Source of the DNA: Andreprevotia chitinilytica DSM 18519
GTDB lineage: Bacteria > Pseudomonadota > Gammaproteobacteria > Burkholderiales > Chitinibacteraceae
Direction: 5' to 3'
NCBI RefSeq assembly: GCF_000711875.1
Contig: NZ_JONM01000006.1
Coordinates: 124,001-188,000, forward strand
Length of the DNA stretch: 64,000 nt
Within the stretch, counting starts at the first letter, position 1; the number at the start of each line of letters is the position of its first letter. The position numbers were made by a program, and so were the translations under genes. Below, piece after piece: positions 1 to 7,880 of the stretch. The notes below the pieces were generated by a model. The model made no database searches. It worked only from the letters and a program-made list of their open reading frames with translations, and had not been told where the DNA came from.

Positions 1-181
1 TGCGTTGCAGATCGGCCAGGACGGCATCGGTGTGTCGTTCGGCCTGATCGTCCGGCAGCCCCCAGATCGAAATCGTGACCGGACGCTCGAACGCCTTGCC
101 TTGGCGCTGGTAGAGCGGGTCTTTGCTGCAGCCGGCGAGTAGCAGGCCGAGCAAGGCAAGCGCGGTGAAGCTAAGCCGCAA
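1..181 (-). CDS. ApbE-like lipoprotein, N-terminal fragment (FAD:protein FMN transferase family)
   Basis: About 60 codons are visible before the gene runs off the left edge. The product begins with a lipoprotein signal: a short basic start, a leucine-rich core and the lipobox LLAGCS, so the mature protein should be lipid-anchored. The next segment (KAFERPVTISIWGLPDDQAE) resembles the start of ApbE proteins, which covalently attach FMN to threonine residues of partners such as RnfG and NqrC. The start is probably the TTG at 181, which overlaps the gshB stop, so the two are likely co-transcribed. The family call rests on a short stretch. Confidence 0.6.
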   Translation of the reverse strand, partial: MRLSFTALALLGLLLAGCSKDPLYQRQGKAFERPVTISIWGLPDDQAERHTDAVLADLQR

Positions 182-1121
182 CCCGACGCTCCAGCGCGTC
201 GATAAACAGCGCCGCTACATCGATCCCCGATTGCGCAGTGATCTCGCGGAAGCAGGTCGGGCTGGTGACGTTGATCTCGGTCACCTTGTCGCCAATCACA
301 TCCAGCCCCACCAGCAGCAAACCTTCCGCCGCCAGTTTCGGGCCGAGTGCCTCGGCGATCTTGCGGTCGGTATCGGTGAGCGGCCGTGCCACGCCGGTGC
401 CACCCGCCGCCAGATTGCCGCGTGTTTCGCCTGCCTTCGGAATCCGCGCCAAGCACCAATCCACCGGCTTGCCATCGATCAGCAGGATGCGTTTGTCGCC
501 GTCCTTGATCGCTGGCAGATAACGCTGCGCCATGATGGTTTGTGTTTCGTTGGCGGTGAGCGTTTCGATGATGCTGCCGACGTTCGGATCGTCCGAACGC
601 ACGCGGAAGATGCCCATGCCGCCCATGCCATCCAGCGGCTTGAGAATGATGTCGCCATGTTCGGCGAGGAAGACGCGGATGTCGGCCTCCAGCTGCGTGA
701 CCAGCGTCGGGGCGATGAATTCCGGATGCTTGAGAATGGCGAGTTTCTCGTTGTACTCGCGCAGGCAACGGCCGGGGTTGAACACCTTTGCGCCTTGCGC
801 CTCCGCCAGACTCAGCAAATGCGTGTTGTAGAGATACTGCTGATCGAACGGCGGGTCTTTGCGCATGATCACCGCATCGAAATCCTTGAGCGCGAGCGTT
901 TCAGTCGCGCCGGATTCGAACCACACGCCGTACTCCTGCTGGCTGGTAAACGCAAAAGCCTGCGCTTGCGCTTCGACCACGCCGTTTTTCACCCGCAGCG
1001 TATCGGCTGAGCAGGTGTGGATGACGTAGCCACGCCGGTCAGCCTCGACCAGCATGGCGTAGGTGGAATCCTTGTAGATCTTGAACTTGGAGAGCGGGTC
1101 GGCGATGACGAGGAGTTTCAT
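171..1121 (-). CDS. gshB: Glutathione synthetase
   Basis: This 316-residue enzyme joins gamma-glutamylcysteine and glycine with ATP to form glutathione in the cytoplasm. It has the usual GshB length and start (MKLLVIADPLSKFKIYKDST), the substrate-loop region MRKDPPFDQQYLY, and the ATP-grasp core with KPLDGMGGMGIFR near residue 160. The C-terminal metal and substrate segment reads EINVTSPTCFREI. It lies downstream of gshA on the same strand with a repeat-bearing gap of about 190 bases, so the two steps of glutathione synthesis sit together. Its stop overlaps the start of the ApbE-like gene. Confidence 0.97.
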   Translation of the reverse strand: MKLLVIADPLSKFKIYKDSTYAMLVEADRRGYVIHTCSADTLRVKNGVVEAQAQAFAFTSQQEYGVWFESGATETLALKDFDAVIMRKDPPFDQQYLYNTHLLSLAEAQGAKVFNPGRCLREYNEKLAILKHPEFIAPTLVTQLEADIRVFLAEHGDIILKPLDGMGGMGIFRVRSDDPNVGSIIETLTANETQTIMAQRYLPAIKDGDKRILLIDGKPVDWCLARIPKAGETRGNLAAGGTGVARPLTDTDRKIAEALGPKLAAEGLLLVGLDVIGDKVTEINVTSPTCFREITAQSGIDVAALFIDALERRVAA

Positions 1122-1144
1122 CTTGAGCGGGGGTCCGGGGTTCG

Positions 1145-1301
1145 GGTGTTAGTCCCCTCTCACATCCCGTGCAAGGCTTTGCCTTGTTCAGGGACAGTGG
1201 GAGAGGGTTAGGGAGAGGGGGCTTGAAAAGGGCGCTGCATGTTGCACCACCCTCTCCCCCTGCCCCTCTCCCACAAGTGTGAGAGGGGAGTAAAAAGTGC
1301 G
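1145..1301. repeat. Dispersed intergenic repeat, family A (copy 1)
   Basis: The gap between gshA and gshB is filled by an imperfect palindrome. One arm reads like GGGAGAGGGTTAGGGAGAGG and the other like CCCTCTCCCCCTGCCCCTCT. An inner arm holds GTGCAAGGCTTTGCCTTGTT. Related copies lie at about 16812-16940 and, inverted, at 35460-35605. A transcript of the gap would fold into a long hairpin. No protein is encoded here. Confidence 0.7.
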
Positions 1302-1307
1302 GCGTAT

Positions 1308-2606
1308 CTACACCGCCAACGCCATCGCCATTTCCGGCTGCGTCGCTTCCAGTTCATAAGAAGCCGCCAGCAACGCCAGCCGGGCAATCACGCCATAGGC
1401 GTAGAAGCGGTTCGCATCGCAATCCGGCGAGTCATCACAGTCGGGGGTATTGGCCGGCGTGGCAAACGCCAGCGGCACGAAGTGCATGCCCGGCGCATTC
1501 AGGTTCTCATCCGGGCCGCGCTCGGTGTGCACGCGGTAGAAACCGCCGACCACGAAGTGATCCATCATGTACACCACCGGCTCGGCAATCGCGCCATCGA
1601 TGCTCTCGAACGTCGGCACGCCTTCCTGCACGATCACGTCGTGCACTTCCAGCCCTTCCTTCACCACCGACATCTTGTTGCGCTGCTTGCGATTCAGCCC
1701 GACCAGCTCCGCGCCGGATTTCACGCTCATGATGCCCATGCCATAGGTGCCGGCATCGGCCTTCACGATCACGAACGGCGTCTGCTCGATGCCGTGCTCG
1801 GCGTATTTGACGCGAATCTTCGCCAGCATGTCGTCCACGGCGGCGGCGAGTTTTTCTTCCCCGGCGCGCTCATGGAAATCCAGTCCGCCCACCGCGCTGA
1901 AGTAGGGATTGATCACCCACGGATCGATACCGATCAGCTTGGCGAATTCGGCCACCACTTTGTCGTAAGCGGCGAAATGCTTGGTCTTGCGGCGCATATA
2001 CCAGCCGGCATGCAGCGGCGGCAGCAAGGTTTGCTCAATGCCTTTCAGAATCTCCGGCACGCCGGCCGACAGATCGTTGTTCAGTAGCACCACGCACGGA
2101 TCGAAATCCTTCAGCCCGATGCGGCGGCCGTTGCGTACCAGCGGTTCCAGTGTCAGCTTTGCGCCATTGGCGAGTTCGAAATCCGTTGGCTCGGTGATGT
2201 CCGGGTTGAGCGAGCCTAGCCGCACCTTCACGCCTGCATGGCGCAGGATCTTGGCCAGCGCCGCCACGTTCTGCAGATAGAACTGGTTACGCGTGTGGTT
2301 TTCCGGGATCAGCAACAGGCGGCGCGCGTCCGGACAGAAGCTCTCCACCGCCGTCATCGCCGCCTGCACACACAAGGGCAAAAAGTCCGGATTCAGATTG
2401 TTGAACCCGCCCGGGAACAGGTTCATATCCACCGGCGCGAGCTTGTAACCCGCATTGCGCAAATCAACCGAGCCATAGAAAGGCGGCGCATGTTCTTGCC
2501 ACTGATTGCGGAACCAATGCTCGATCTCGGCCTGCGCCGTGAGGATCTTCTGTTCCAGTTCAAGCAACGGGCCGGACAAAGCCGTGGTCAGGTGTGGGAC
2601 GGACAT
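1308..2606 (-). CDS. gshA: Glutamate--cysteine ligase, proteobacterial ATP-grasp-like type
   Basis: The 432-residue product makes gamma-glutamylcysteine, the first step of glutathione synthesis. It is not the classical E. coli GshA fold. The sequence matches the family first noted in Acidithiobacillus and found in many betaproteobacteria (the TIGR02049 type). Recognisable stretches are PFYGSVDLRNAGYKLAPVD, NLFPGGFNNLNPDF, IPENHTRNQFY and VKADAGTYGMGIMSVKSG. The neighbouring gshB on the same strand supports the call. The start chosen (MSVPHLTT) gives a full-length protein. Confidence 0.93.
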   Translation of the reverse strand: MSVPHLTTALSGPLLELEQKILTAQAEIEHWFRNQWQEHAPPFYGSVDLRNAGYKLAPVDMNLFPGGFNNLNPDFLPLCVQAAMTAVESFCPDARRLLLIPENHTRNQFYLQNVAALAKILRHAGVKVRLGSLNPDITEPTDFELANGAKLTLEPLVRNGRRIGLKDFDPCVVLLNNDLSAGVPEILKGIEQTLLPPLHAGWYMRRKTKHFAAYDKVVAEFAKLIGIDPWVINPYFSAVGGLDFHERAGEEKLAAAVDDMLAKIRVKYAEHGIEQTPFVIVKADAGTYGMGIMSVKSGAELVGLNRKQRNKMSVVKEGLEVHDVIVQEGVPTFESIDGAIAEPVVYMMDHFVVGGFYRVHTERGPDENLNAPGMHFVPLAFATPANTPDCDDSPDCDANRFYAYGVIARLALLAASYELEATQPEMAMALAV

Positions 2607-2850
2607 GCGGGAAACCTCTTAGGACTGAACTGGCAGCATATGCGGTCAGGGGCTGGGGATTCAACCTTTGGGGGAGGGATTCCATGCGCAGGGCACGGGC
2701 CGAGTCTGGTATCGTGCCGCTCCTTCTGCAGCATGGCCCGCTGCAGCAGGTTGACGGCGCTGAAGTTGCGGTAAATTACGACGCATGGATGCGGTGCAAC
2801 GCCGTACCGGGATCGCTCGTTCAGGAGCGCAGTGCAAGGATCAACAATCA

Positions 2851-3255
2851 ATGAGCGTATGGAATACCGGCATCTTCGATAATGACGACGCCGAGGATTG
2901 GCTAAGCGAATTAAGCGGCGCAGAGGCCGGTTTTCTTGAAACAACACTGTCATTGGCCTTTGCCCCCTATCTGGAAGCGCCCGAAGGGAGCCGCGTCATC
3001 TGCGCCGCCAAGGCCGCCTCCATGCTGTTGGGAAATACGGCAGACGACGCGCCAGAGGCATTAATGGTTTGGCTCTCGGAACCGAAGTTTTTCTATCTGG
3101 AAGATTTGCGGCGGCTGGCATTGCAAGGCCTGGATCGGGTGCTTGCAGATGGCAGCGAATTGAATGAATTGTGGCAAGAAAGCGAAGAGGGTTATCTGCA
3201 ATGGAAAGCGCAGATACTTCTGCTGGGCGATGAATTGCAAGACGCAGCTTCCTAA
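2851..3255 (+). CDS. DUF4259-like small cytoplasmic protein
   Basis: A 134-residue acidic protein starting MSVWNTGIFDNDDAEDWL. This opening, an Asn/Asp-rich turn after WNTGIF, is characteristic of the DUF4259 family, whose biochemical function is unknown. I chose the ATG at 2851 because an AAGGA ribosome site lies about ten bases upstream; a longer in-frame reading from 2785 has no such site. No signal peptide or membrane segment is visible. It is the first of three small genes on this strand, a context seen for immunity-type proteins, but no toxin gene is adjacent. Function is not assigned. Confidence 0.75.
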   Translation: MSVWNTGIFDNDDAEDWLSELSGAEAGFLETTLSLAFAPYLEAPEGSRVICAAKAASMLLGNTADDAPEALMVWLSEPKFFYLEDLRRLALQGLDRVLADGSELNELWQESEEGYLQWKAQILLLGDELQDAAS

Positions 3256-3290
3256 TGCGTTGCCCACCCATAAGCGCCATGTGAACCGAG

Positions 3291-3578
3291 ATGCTTACCT
3301 TATTTCTTGAATGGGTCTATACGAGGGCGGCGGAGCAGATGCCCGCTGCAGAAATGTACGTGACCTTCTGCGCGGAGACAGATAACCGGGCCGCCCGGCT
3401 TGATCTGGATACGCCTACTGCCGTTGCTCGAATCACGTGTTGGGACAGCGGAGACTATTTCGCTGAGATTCTTGAGTTCGAAACAGCGAAGCATGTGTAC
3501 ACGTCCCACGGACAACTCGTGCCGGACGAGTGCCTCTCGGAACGATTTCAGGATTTCTTTGTGGCACTGGGCGGTTGA
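3291..3578 (+). CDS. Small hypothetical protein, possibly an immunity protein
   Basis: A 95-residue soluble acidic protein. The middle (ARLDLDTPTAVARITCWDSG) followed by a DFFVALGG-like end resembles, from memory, immunity proteins of the TriTu type, in which a WESG/WDSG turn precedes an EIxD-like strand. That resemblance is weak. It follows the DUF4259 gene by about 35 bases on the same strand, so co-transcription is plausible. No partner toxin is visible. The function remains open. Confidence 0.55.
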   Translation: MLTLFLEWVYTRAAEQMPAAEMYVTFCAETDNRAARLDLDTPTAVARITCWDSGDYFAEILEFETAKHVYTSHGQLVPDECLSERFQDFFVALGG

Positions 3579-3646
3579 TCAAAACAGCCGGTGCCTTTCA
3601 TCTTCACGGGTCGCATCGCTGATCAGTGGGCGTTACGATTCCGCCC

Positions 3647-3910
3647 ATGCCTGCTCTCAATCTCAAATCGCTCGACCCTGCTGAGCTGATGCCCTTGCCC
3701 GAAATTCCGGAAAGCTACGGCCCCCGGAATGAGGAAGAGCAGCGCATCGATGACTTGGTGATGGAAGGTATTAACAGTGGCCCTGGCAAGCAATACGCCA
3801 GTGTGGCCGAGTTTGCCGCCGAGTTCCGCGCCCAACGTTCTGCATGCGTGAGTTGCCAAGATTGTTGGGCTTCGCTGCGCTCTGCGCCAACCTACCAAAA
3901 TCTGCGATAG
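3647..3910 (+). CDS. Small ParD-like protein, possibly truncated
   Basis: The ORF is open from 3626, but MPALNLKSLDP at 3647 is a plausible start, giving about 87 residues. The central stretch RIDDLVMEGINSGPGKQYA resembles the end of ParD/CopG-type antitoxins, where a helix is followed by L/I-NSGP. The last 20 or so codons come from palindromic DNA (GTTGGGC...GCCAAC, 3863-3892), which suggests the original C-terminus was replaced or cut. No parE-like toxin follows; a terminator-like hairpin does. Treat it as a possible antitoxin remnant. Confidence 0.45.
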   Translation: MPALNLKSLDPAELMPLPEIPESYGPRNEEEQRIDDLVMEGINSGPGKQYASVAEFAAEFRAQRSACVSCQDCWASLRSAPTYQNLR

Positions 3911-3912
3911 CT

Positions 3913-3948
3913 TAAAGGGCCAGCACCTTTTAAAGCGCTGGCCCCTTC
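3913..3948. terminator. Terminator-like hairpin between convergent genes
   Basis: AAGGGCCAGC and GCTGGCCCCTT pair across a 12-base loop. The site lies between the ParD-like gene on the plus strand and the small gene on the minus strand, so it may serve both. The U-tracts are short on either strand. Confidence 0.55.
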
Positions 3949-3962
3949 CCATCACTTACCGC

Positions 3963-4251
3963 TTACTTCCTGTCTTTCTCCCTGAACGCCCTCAGTGCCT
4001 TTTCATTGATCCGCGCCATATCAATCGCGCTGCGTCGCTCCTGAGCCAGCGAGATACCCGTTTGTGTCAGCTGGTACGCGGCGGAGCCGGGATCGACGAT
4101 TCGGGCGAGGATTTGGAACAGCCGTCCTAGTTCGTCCACGCATTCGACGCCGTAACGGGCAAAGTCATCGGCGGTGCGGCCGATCGAGCGGGGGGTAGAG
4201 GCGTAGCGGGGGAGTGGTGGTGCGGGGCGTACCTTGGGGTTGGTTTGGCAT
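3963..4251 (-). CDS. Small hypothetical protein, apparently frameshifted
   Basis: The reading frame ending at 3963 is open back to a GTG at 4313 but has no convincing start. The best start signal in the region (GGAGGCAATATG, ATG at 4251) lies in another frame and would stop after 28 codons. Removing one base from the six-C run (4190-4195 on the plus strand) joins the frames into 95 residues: MPNQPQGTPRTTT, then RSIGRTADDFARYG to RINEKALRAFREKDRK. The tail is helical and charged; the family is unknown. The leader directly upstream resembles those of C4/ash-type loci. A sequencing error, a real mutation or recoding could each explain the break. Confidence 0.45.
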
Positions 4252-4279
4252 ATTGCCTCCTGTGAGTGTGGTGAAACCC

Positions 4280-4385
4280 CGTCGCTTCGCTTCCAAACGA
4301 AGGTGGCGGGCACGAGATGGCGTTGGAAGACCGGTCACAGGAACCCGGCAGCCCGAAGGCTCGCCACCCCAGCCCGCCGCAGAAG
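4280..4385 (-). ncRNA. C4-antisense-RNA-like leader element
   Basis: Read on the minus strand, the segment has an outer stem from GGTGGCG and CGCCACC (plus-strand 4302-4308 and 4362-4368). Inside are a small AGCC-TTCG-GGCT hairpin and a CCGG...CCGG element. The order (GGTGGCG-AGCC-TTCG-GGCT, CCGGGTTCCTG, ACCGGTCTTCCAACGCC, then CCGCCACC) matches my memory of the C4/P4-CI antisense RNA family found in phage and proteobacterial leaders. It precedes a small gene with an SD-ATG, as such RNAs do. No prophage genes are nearby. Assignment is from recalled consensus and needs a covariance-model search. Confidence 0.5.
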
Positions 4386-4401
4386 ACGTGCCAAGGCATG
4401 C

Positions 4402-4434
4402 GGACAAAAAAATAACCGCGGCTGCGGTTGTCCG
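4402..4434 (-). terminator. Hairpin with U-tract upstream of the C4-like element
   Basis: On the minus strand AACCGC-AGCC-GCGGTT is followed by A and seven T residues, a good intrinsic terminator shape. The flanking GGACAA/TTGTCC can also pair, giving an alternative fold. It lies just 5' of the C4-like RNA, so it may separate that RNA from upstream transcription or be part of an attenuation device. Confidence 0.5.
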
Positions 4435-4539
4435 CCTGTGGATCCGGGCTTCCAAACCCGATCGCGCTATTGAACGCGACGCTCCAAAAGTATCCCAGCC
4501 GCGCCGGCTTGGTCAAGGCAGCAACCGTAGGTGGCACCC

Positions 4540-4620
4540 GTAGCCCGGACGGCTCCGCTGGCCGGGATGGCAGTGGCACGTGGGGCCAGCAACCCCGGCC
4601 GCAGAATGCGTCCGGGCTAC
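4540..4620. repeat. REP-like palindrome, family B (copy 1)
   Basis: An 81-base unit begins GTAGCCCGGACGGC and ends GCGTCCGGGCTAC, so the ends are perfect inverted repeats of about 12 bases around a variable GC-rich core. Copies with the same ends lie at 7573-7651 and 35387-35448. Confidence 0.8.
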
Positions 4621-4876
4621 GGGGGGGCAGCTGTTAGTCGGGGGAAGAATTCGGCGTGTTGCCCGGCGAGCGGATAACTTGCATTCATTGACTGAAAATG
4701 GATGCCAAAGTGACAGGTTGTGTGGGGTCCAATCTGGATTTGTTGTTTACATTACAACAGCTTATGACGTTTTTTTGACGCCCCATTCTCGCTATTGCAA
4801 CCTCCTGCAATCCGGCCGATCGAGCCGGCAACAGGCGTCCGCCATAGAACAAGACGCCAGAGGATGGAGAAGAGAG

Positions 4877-6400
4877 ATGATGCGAACGACCCTATGGGGC
4901 GCGGCGGCTGTTGCTGCGTTCTTTGTGCTGGATGCCAGCGCGGCCTGTCGTGGTGCGTGGGCGGAAGGCAATACCTACCAAGTCGGTGACGTGGTGACCT
5001 ATAACAGCGCGACCTACACCGCGCTGGTGACGCATACCGCGTATGTCGGCACCAACTGGAATCCGGCGTCGACCCCGACCTTATGGAAAGCGGGCGGCAG
5101 CTGCGGCGTGACGCCGACTCCCACACCGACTCCGACGGCAACCCCGACCCCCAAGCCGACGGCCACACCAACTCCGGTCCCGACTGCTACGTCGACGCCG
5201 AAGCCTACCGCGACGCCTACGCCGACACCCACTGCAACACCAACACCAACACCAACACCAACACCAACACCAACACCAACACCAACACCAACACCAACAC
5301 CAACACCAACACCAACACCAGTTTCGACCCCTACCCCTACCCCTACCCCTACCCCTACCCCTACCCCTGCGCCGTCACCGACGCCTGTGCCGGGCAGCTG
5401 GTTGCTGCAGAACACGTTCGAGAATGACGCGATCGGTCTCTACACCGCGAGCGAATTCCAGAATGACTGGGGCGTCGCGCCGCAAAGCTCCACCGGTTTG
5501 GCTGCTGGCCGGCTTTCCATCGTTGCCGATCCGGACAACAGCGCCAACAAGGTGCTGCGCGTCACCTATCTGGCCGGCCAGATCGGCGGTAATTCGGCGA
5601 TGACGTTCGATGCGCCGCTGCCAACCGGCTACAACCAGCTGTGGCTGCAATACAAGGTGCGCTTCGACAATGCCTTCGCCTGGACCAAGGGTGGCAAGTT
5701 GCCGGGTCTGGCCGGGGGCGATACGCCGACTGGCTGCATCCAGAACGGGACGTTCGATGGCTTCACCACGCGCTTGATGTGGCGCGAGAACGGGCTGGCG
5801 TTCAGCTATCAGTACTATCCGGGCAAGCTGAATGACTGCGGCGACTATTACGCAGTGGCGACCAAGTTCAAGCCGGGTGTGTGGTACACGCTGACGCAGC
5901 AAGTGATCCTGAACGATGCCGGCCAGGCCAACGGGCAATTCCGCCAGTGGGTCGATGGTGTGCTGACGTTGCAGCAAAGTGGCTTGCTGTTGCGCAACGC
6001 CGCGACGGTGAGCGTGTCGGCTATCAAGATGGACACCTTCTTTGGCGGCTCGACTACCGATTGGGCGCCGGCAACGGATCAGTACGCCTACTTCGATGAC
6101 TTCCGCGTGAGTACCGCCTCACCGCTGGCGCTGGTCGATACCGCCAAACCGGCTCCCGCCCATACCGATCCGCTCAATGGCTACAGCCAGTGGAGCAATA
6201 CGGCGACGTATCAAACGAACGCGCTGGTGTTCCGCATCGATGGCCAAGGCGTGTATCACTACTACAAGTCACGTGGTTATACCGGGGCCAATGTCGATCC
6301 GCTGACCACCAGCATTCTCGATATCTATTACCAGGTGTATTCACCGCTACGGCTCGACAATGGTCAGCAATGGCTGGAGCTGACTGCGCCTTGGTCTTGA
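4877..6400 (+). CDS. Secreted polysaccharide lyase (PL14-like) with N-terminal carbohydrate-binding module
   Basis: 507 residues from the ATG at 4877, which follows GGAGAAGAG. Residues 1-23 are a Sec signal ending DASA-A. Residues 24-75 ([20 protein letters not shown], then LWKAGGSC) form a CBM5/12-like chitin/cellulose-binding module. Residues 77-173 are an almost pure Pro-Thr linker encoded by hexanucleotide repeats. Residues 175-415 resemble PL14-type lyases ([41 protein letters not shown]). The last 90 residues are an unassigned module. The protein probably binds and cleaves a uronate-containing polymer outside the cell; substrate (alginate or another) cannot be told here. Confidence 0.8.
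   Translation: MMRTTLWGAAAVAAFFVLDASAACRGAWAEGNTYQVGDVVTYNSATYTALVTHTAYVGTNWNPASTPTLWKAGGSCGVTPTPTPTPTATPTPKPTATPTPVPTATSTPKPTATPTPTPTATPTPTPTPTPTPTPTPTPTPTPTPTPTPVSTPTPTPTPTPTPTPAPSPTPVPGSWLLQNTFENDAIGLYTASEFQNDWGVAPQSSTGLAAGRLSIVADPDNSANKVLRVTYLAGQIGGNSAMTFDAPLPTGYNQLWLQYKVRFDNAFAWTKGGKLPGLAGGDTPTGCIQNGTFDGFTTRLMWRENGLAFSYQYYPGKLNDCGDYYAVATKFKPGVWYTLTQQVILNDAGQANGQFRQWVDGVLTLQQSGLLLRNAATVSVSAIKMDTFFGGSTTDWAPATDQYAYFDDFRVSTASPLALVDTAKPAPAHTDPLNGYSQWSNTATYQTNALVFRIDGQGVYHYYKSRGYTGANVDPLTTSILDIYYQVYSPLRLDNGQQWLELTAPWS
5236..5370 (+). repeat. Two hexanucleotide microsatellites encoding the Pro-Thr linker
   Basis: About 14 copies of an ACACCA unit (5236-5321) are followed by about six copies of a CTACCC unit (5330-5368). 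Both encode alternating Thr and Pro. The six-base units keep the reading frame, so slippage would change linker length without switching the gene off. Confidence 0.9.
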
Positions 6401-6432
6401 TGGGCACTGTTTGACGTAGTACGTGTAACAAG

Positions 6433-6474
6433 AAAACCCGCGCATTGGCTCAGCCCTGCGCGGGTTTTTCTTTT
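6433..6474 (+). terminator. Rho-independent terminator after the polysaccharide lyase gene
   Basis: AAACCCGCGCA and TGCGCGGGTTT form a strong stem followed by TTTTCTTTT. It ends the transcript 33 bases after the lyase stop codon. Confidence 0.9.
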
Positions 6475-6549
6475 GCGCGAGCGTAATTTGCATTCAAGTT
6501 TGTCTGCTTTGTGTCGATGTTACATTGACCATTCCCCAGGCTGACATTC

Positions 6550-7521
6550 ATGAAAATTTCGCCGGATTCTTCGTCCCTTGCCAATGCCACGCCGTCAGAT
6601 CGTCGCAATACCGTATCCGCCCGCAGTCAGACCGCCGCTACCAGTAGCGATGCGCAACCGTCCACAGTGCAGCCGTCCGTCAAGGTCACGCTAAGCCCGT
6701 TTTCGAGCAGCGCGTCCACCAATGCTACGAGCGATTCGGATCAAAGCCCGCTGTTCTCTCAGCTGCAGGGCATCATGCGTGCCTTGCGGCAAATGGGGTC
6801 GGGCAGTGCGCAGCGCAAAGCCGCCGCGCGGGCGCGGGTGGAGCAGATCAAGAAGCAGATCGAGTCGATGCAGAAGTTTGCCGTCGCGCTTACCCCGCAA
6901 TCGGCCAAGGCGATGGCGGCACAGGTGCGGATGCTGGCGCAGCAGCTCAAGGCGGCAGCGGCGGAGTTGTCTGGTGGCGGTGGGAGTGCGGTGGTGGTGC
7001 CGGAAATATCGATCAACCACGCGGCAGGAGCATCGGATGCTTCACCTACGGTTTCTGCTTCATCCGATCAGGTCGCTACGCCCAGCGCTGCAGATGATGC
7101 AGCTTCCCAAGCGCCGACGGCGAATGACGTGCCTGCAGCAACGGATTCGACCAAGGCAGACGATGCTGCCGCCGTTGCCGCAGCGAAAGCTGCCGAGACA
7201 GAGGCCACTGCTGCAGCTGGCAAGGCAGAACAGCAGGGGGATGACCCGAAGGCGGGCACCGATACTCACAAGACCCAAGCCACCGGGACAACATCCAGCG
7301 ACGAAAGCCGCGCCGATCTGGCTACTGTTCGGGCGGTAGCGGAAAAGCTCAAGCAACTGCTGGCGCTGATCCGCATGCATTTGCGGGATGGCCGCAATGC
7401 CGATACCAAGGCGGTGGATCGTGCCCTGCACGATATCGACGAGATGAAGCCGGAGCAGGCGGGTGGGGCTGCAGGAGGGGAGAGCGCTGGCGTTGCTGCT
7501 GCGGATGGTGGGGCTGCTTGA
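6550..7521 (+). CDS. Alanine-rich hypothetical protein with coiled-coil segments
   Basis: 323 residues, no signal peptide and no membrane segment. Residues 1-70 are Ser/Thr/Ala-rich and look disordered. Residues 73-140 form a basic heptad-like helix (AARARVEQIKKQIESMQ...AKAMAAQVRMLAQQLKAAAAEL). Residues 145-245 are low-complexity Ala/Asp/Thr. Residues 250-295 form a second helix (LATVRAVAEKLKQLLALIRM). The layout of helical blocks in disordered spacers resembles export-chaperone or hook-length-type proteins, but I cannot assign a family. It stands alone between a terminator and a REP palindrome. Confidence 0.65.
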   Translation: MKISPDSSSLANATPSDRRNTVSARSQTAATSSDAQPSTVQPSVKVTLSPFSSSASTNATSDSDQSPLFSQLQGIMRALRQMGSGSAQRKAAARARVEQIKKQIESMQKFAVALTPQSAKAMAAQVRMLAQQLKAAAAELSGGGGSAVVVPEISINHAAGASDASPTVSASSDQVATPSAADDAASQAPTANDVPAATDSTKADDAAAVAAAKAAETEATAAAGKAEQQGDDPKAGTDTHKTQATGTTSSDESRADLATVRAVAEKLKQLLALIRMHLRDGRNADTKAVDRALHDIDEMKPEQAGGAAGGESAGVAAADGGAA

Positions 7522-7572
7522 AGCTGTTCACATTGCCCCTGAACAAATGCCTTGCAGGGACGGAGGGCAACC

Positions 7573-7651
7573 GTAGCCCGGACGGCTTCGCCGGCCGGGG
7601 AGCAACGGTACGTGTAACAGTGCCCCCGGCCGCATAAAGCGTCCGGGCTAC
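7573..7651. repeat. REP-like palindrome, family B (copy 2)
   Basis: The unit starts GTAGCCCGGACGGCTTCGCC and ends GCGTCCGGGCTAC, matching the ends of the 4540-4620 copy. It sits between the convergent alanine-rich gene and the anti-sigma gene. Confidence 0.8.
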
Positions 7652-7673
7652 AAAGGCAGCCTTGCGCTGTTAC

Positions 7674-7880
7674 TTAACCCGCTGCCTCGTCCGCCGCCGC
7701 AGGCGCTTCACCATCCCGAATCAGCTTCGTGGCTTCACGCAATAGGGCGATCTGCTTGCGGTAATTGCGGCAGCCGCTGCACATCGGCAGGTGAGTGCGA
7801 ATGGTCAGCCATTCGCCGGGGGTGAGCGGGCGATCAAGTGCGTCGGACAAGAGCCGTGTCACTTTTTTGCAGTTAGCCAT
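7674..7880 (-). CDS. Zinc-finger anti-sigma factor of the bufferin locus
   Basis: A 68-residue protein starting MANCKKVTRLLSDALDRPL with the zf-HC2 signature H-x3-C-x2-C (HLPMCSGCRNYRKQ). Such proteins hold an ECF sigma factor inactive through a zinc site, often redox- or metal-sensitive. The ATG at 7880 overlaps the end of the sigma gene by eight bases and has GAGGA upstream, so the pair is translationally coupled. There is no transmembrane segment, so it acts in the cytoplasm like MseR of Neisseria. That parallel is inferred from gene order and size. Confidence 0.85.
   Translation of the reverse strand: MANCKKVTRLLSDALDRPLTPGEWLTIRTHLPMCSGCRNYRKQIALLREATKLIRDGEAPAAADEAAG

Noticed and set aside
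4127..4579. Overlapping minus-strand frames rich in Cys, Arg and Pro, of the kind sometimes listed as ash-family or Icd-like proteins
   Set aside because: They cover the C4-like RNA and the REP palindrome. The apparent conservation is better explained by RNA structure than by coding.
2851..4650. Prophage or integrative element
   Set aside because: No integrase, attachment-site duplication or structural phage genes are present despite the C4-like RNA and small accessory genes.
5236..5370. Possible CRISPR array
   Set aside because: Units are six bases with no spacers and lie inside a coding sequence; it is a microsatellite.
5014..5415. Gly-Val repeat protein on the minus strand over the microsatellite
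   Set aside because: Pure consequence of reading the Pro-Thr hexamer repeats backwards; no independent gene signal.
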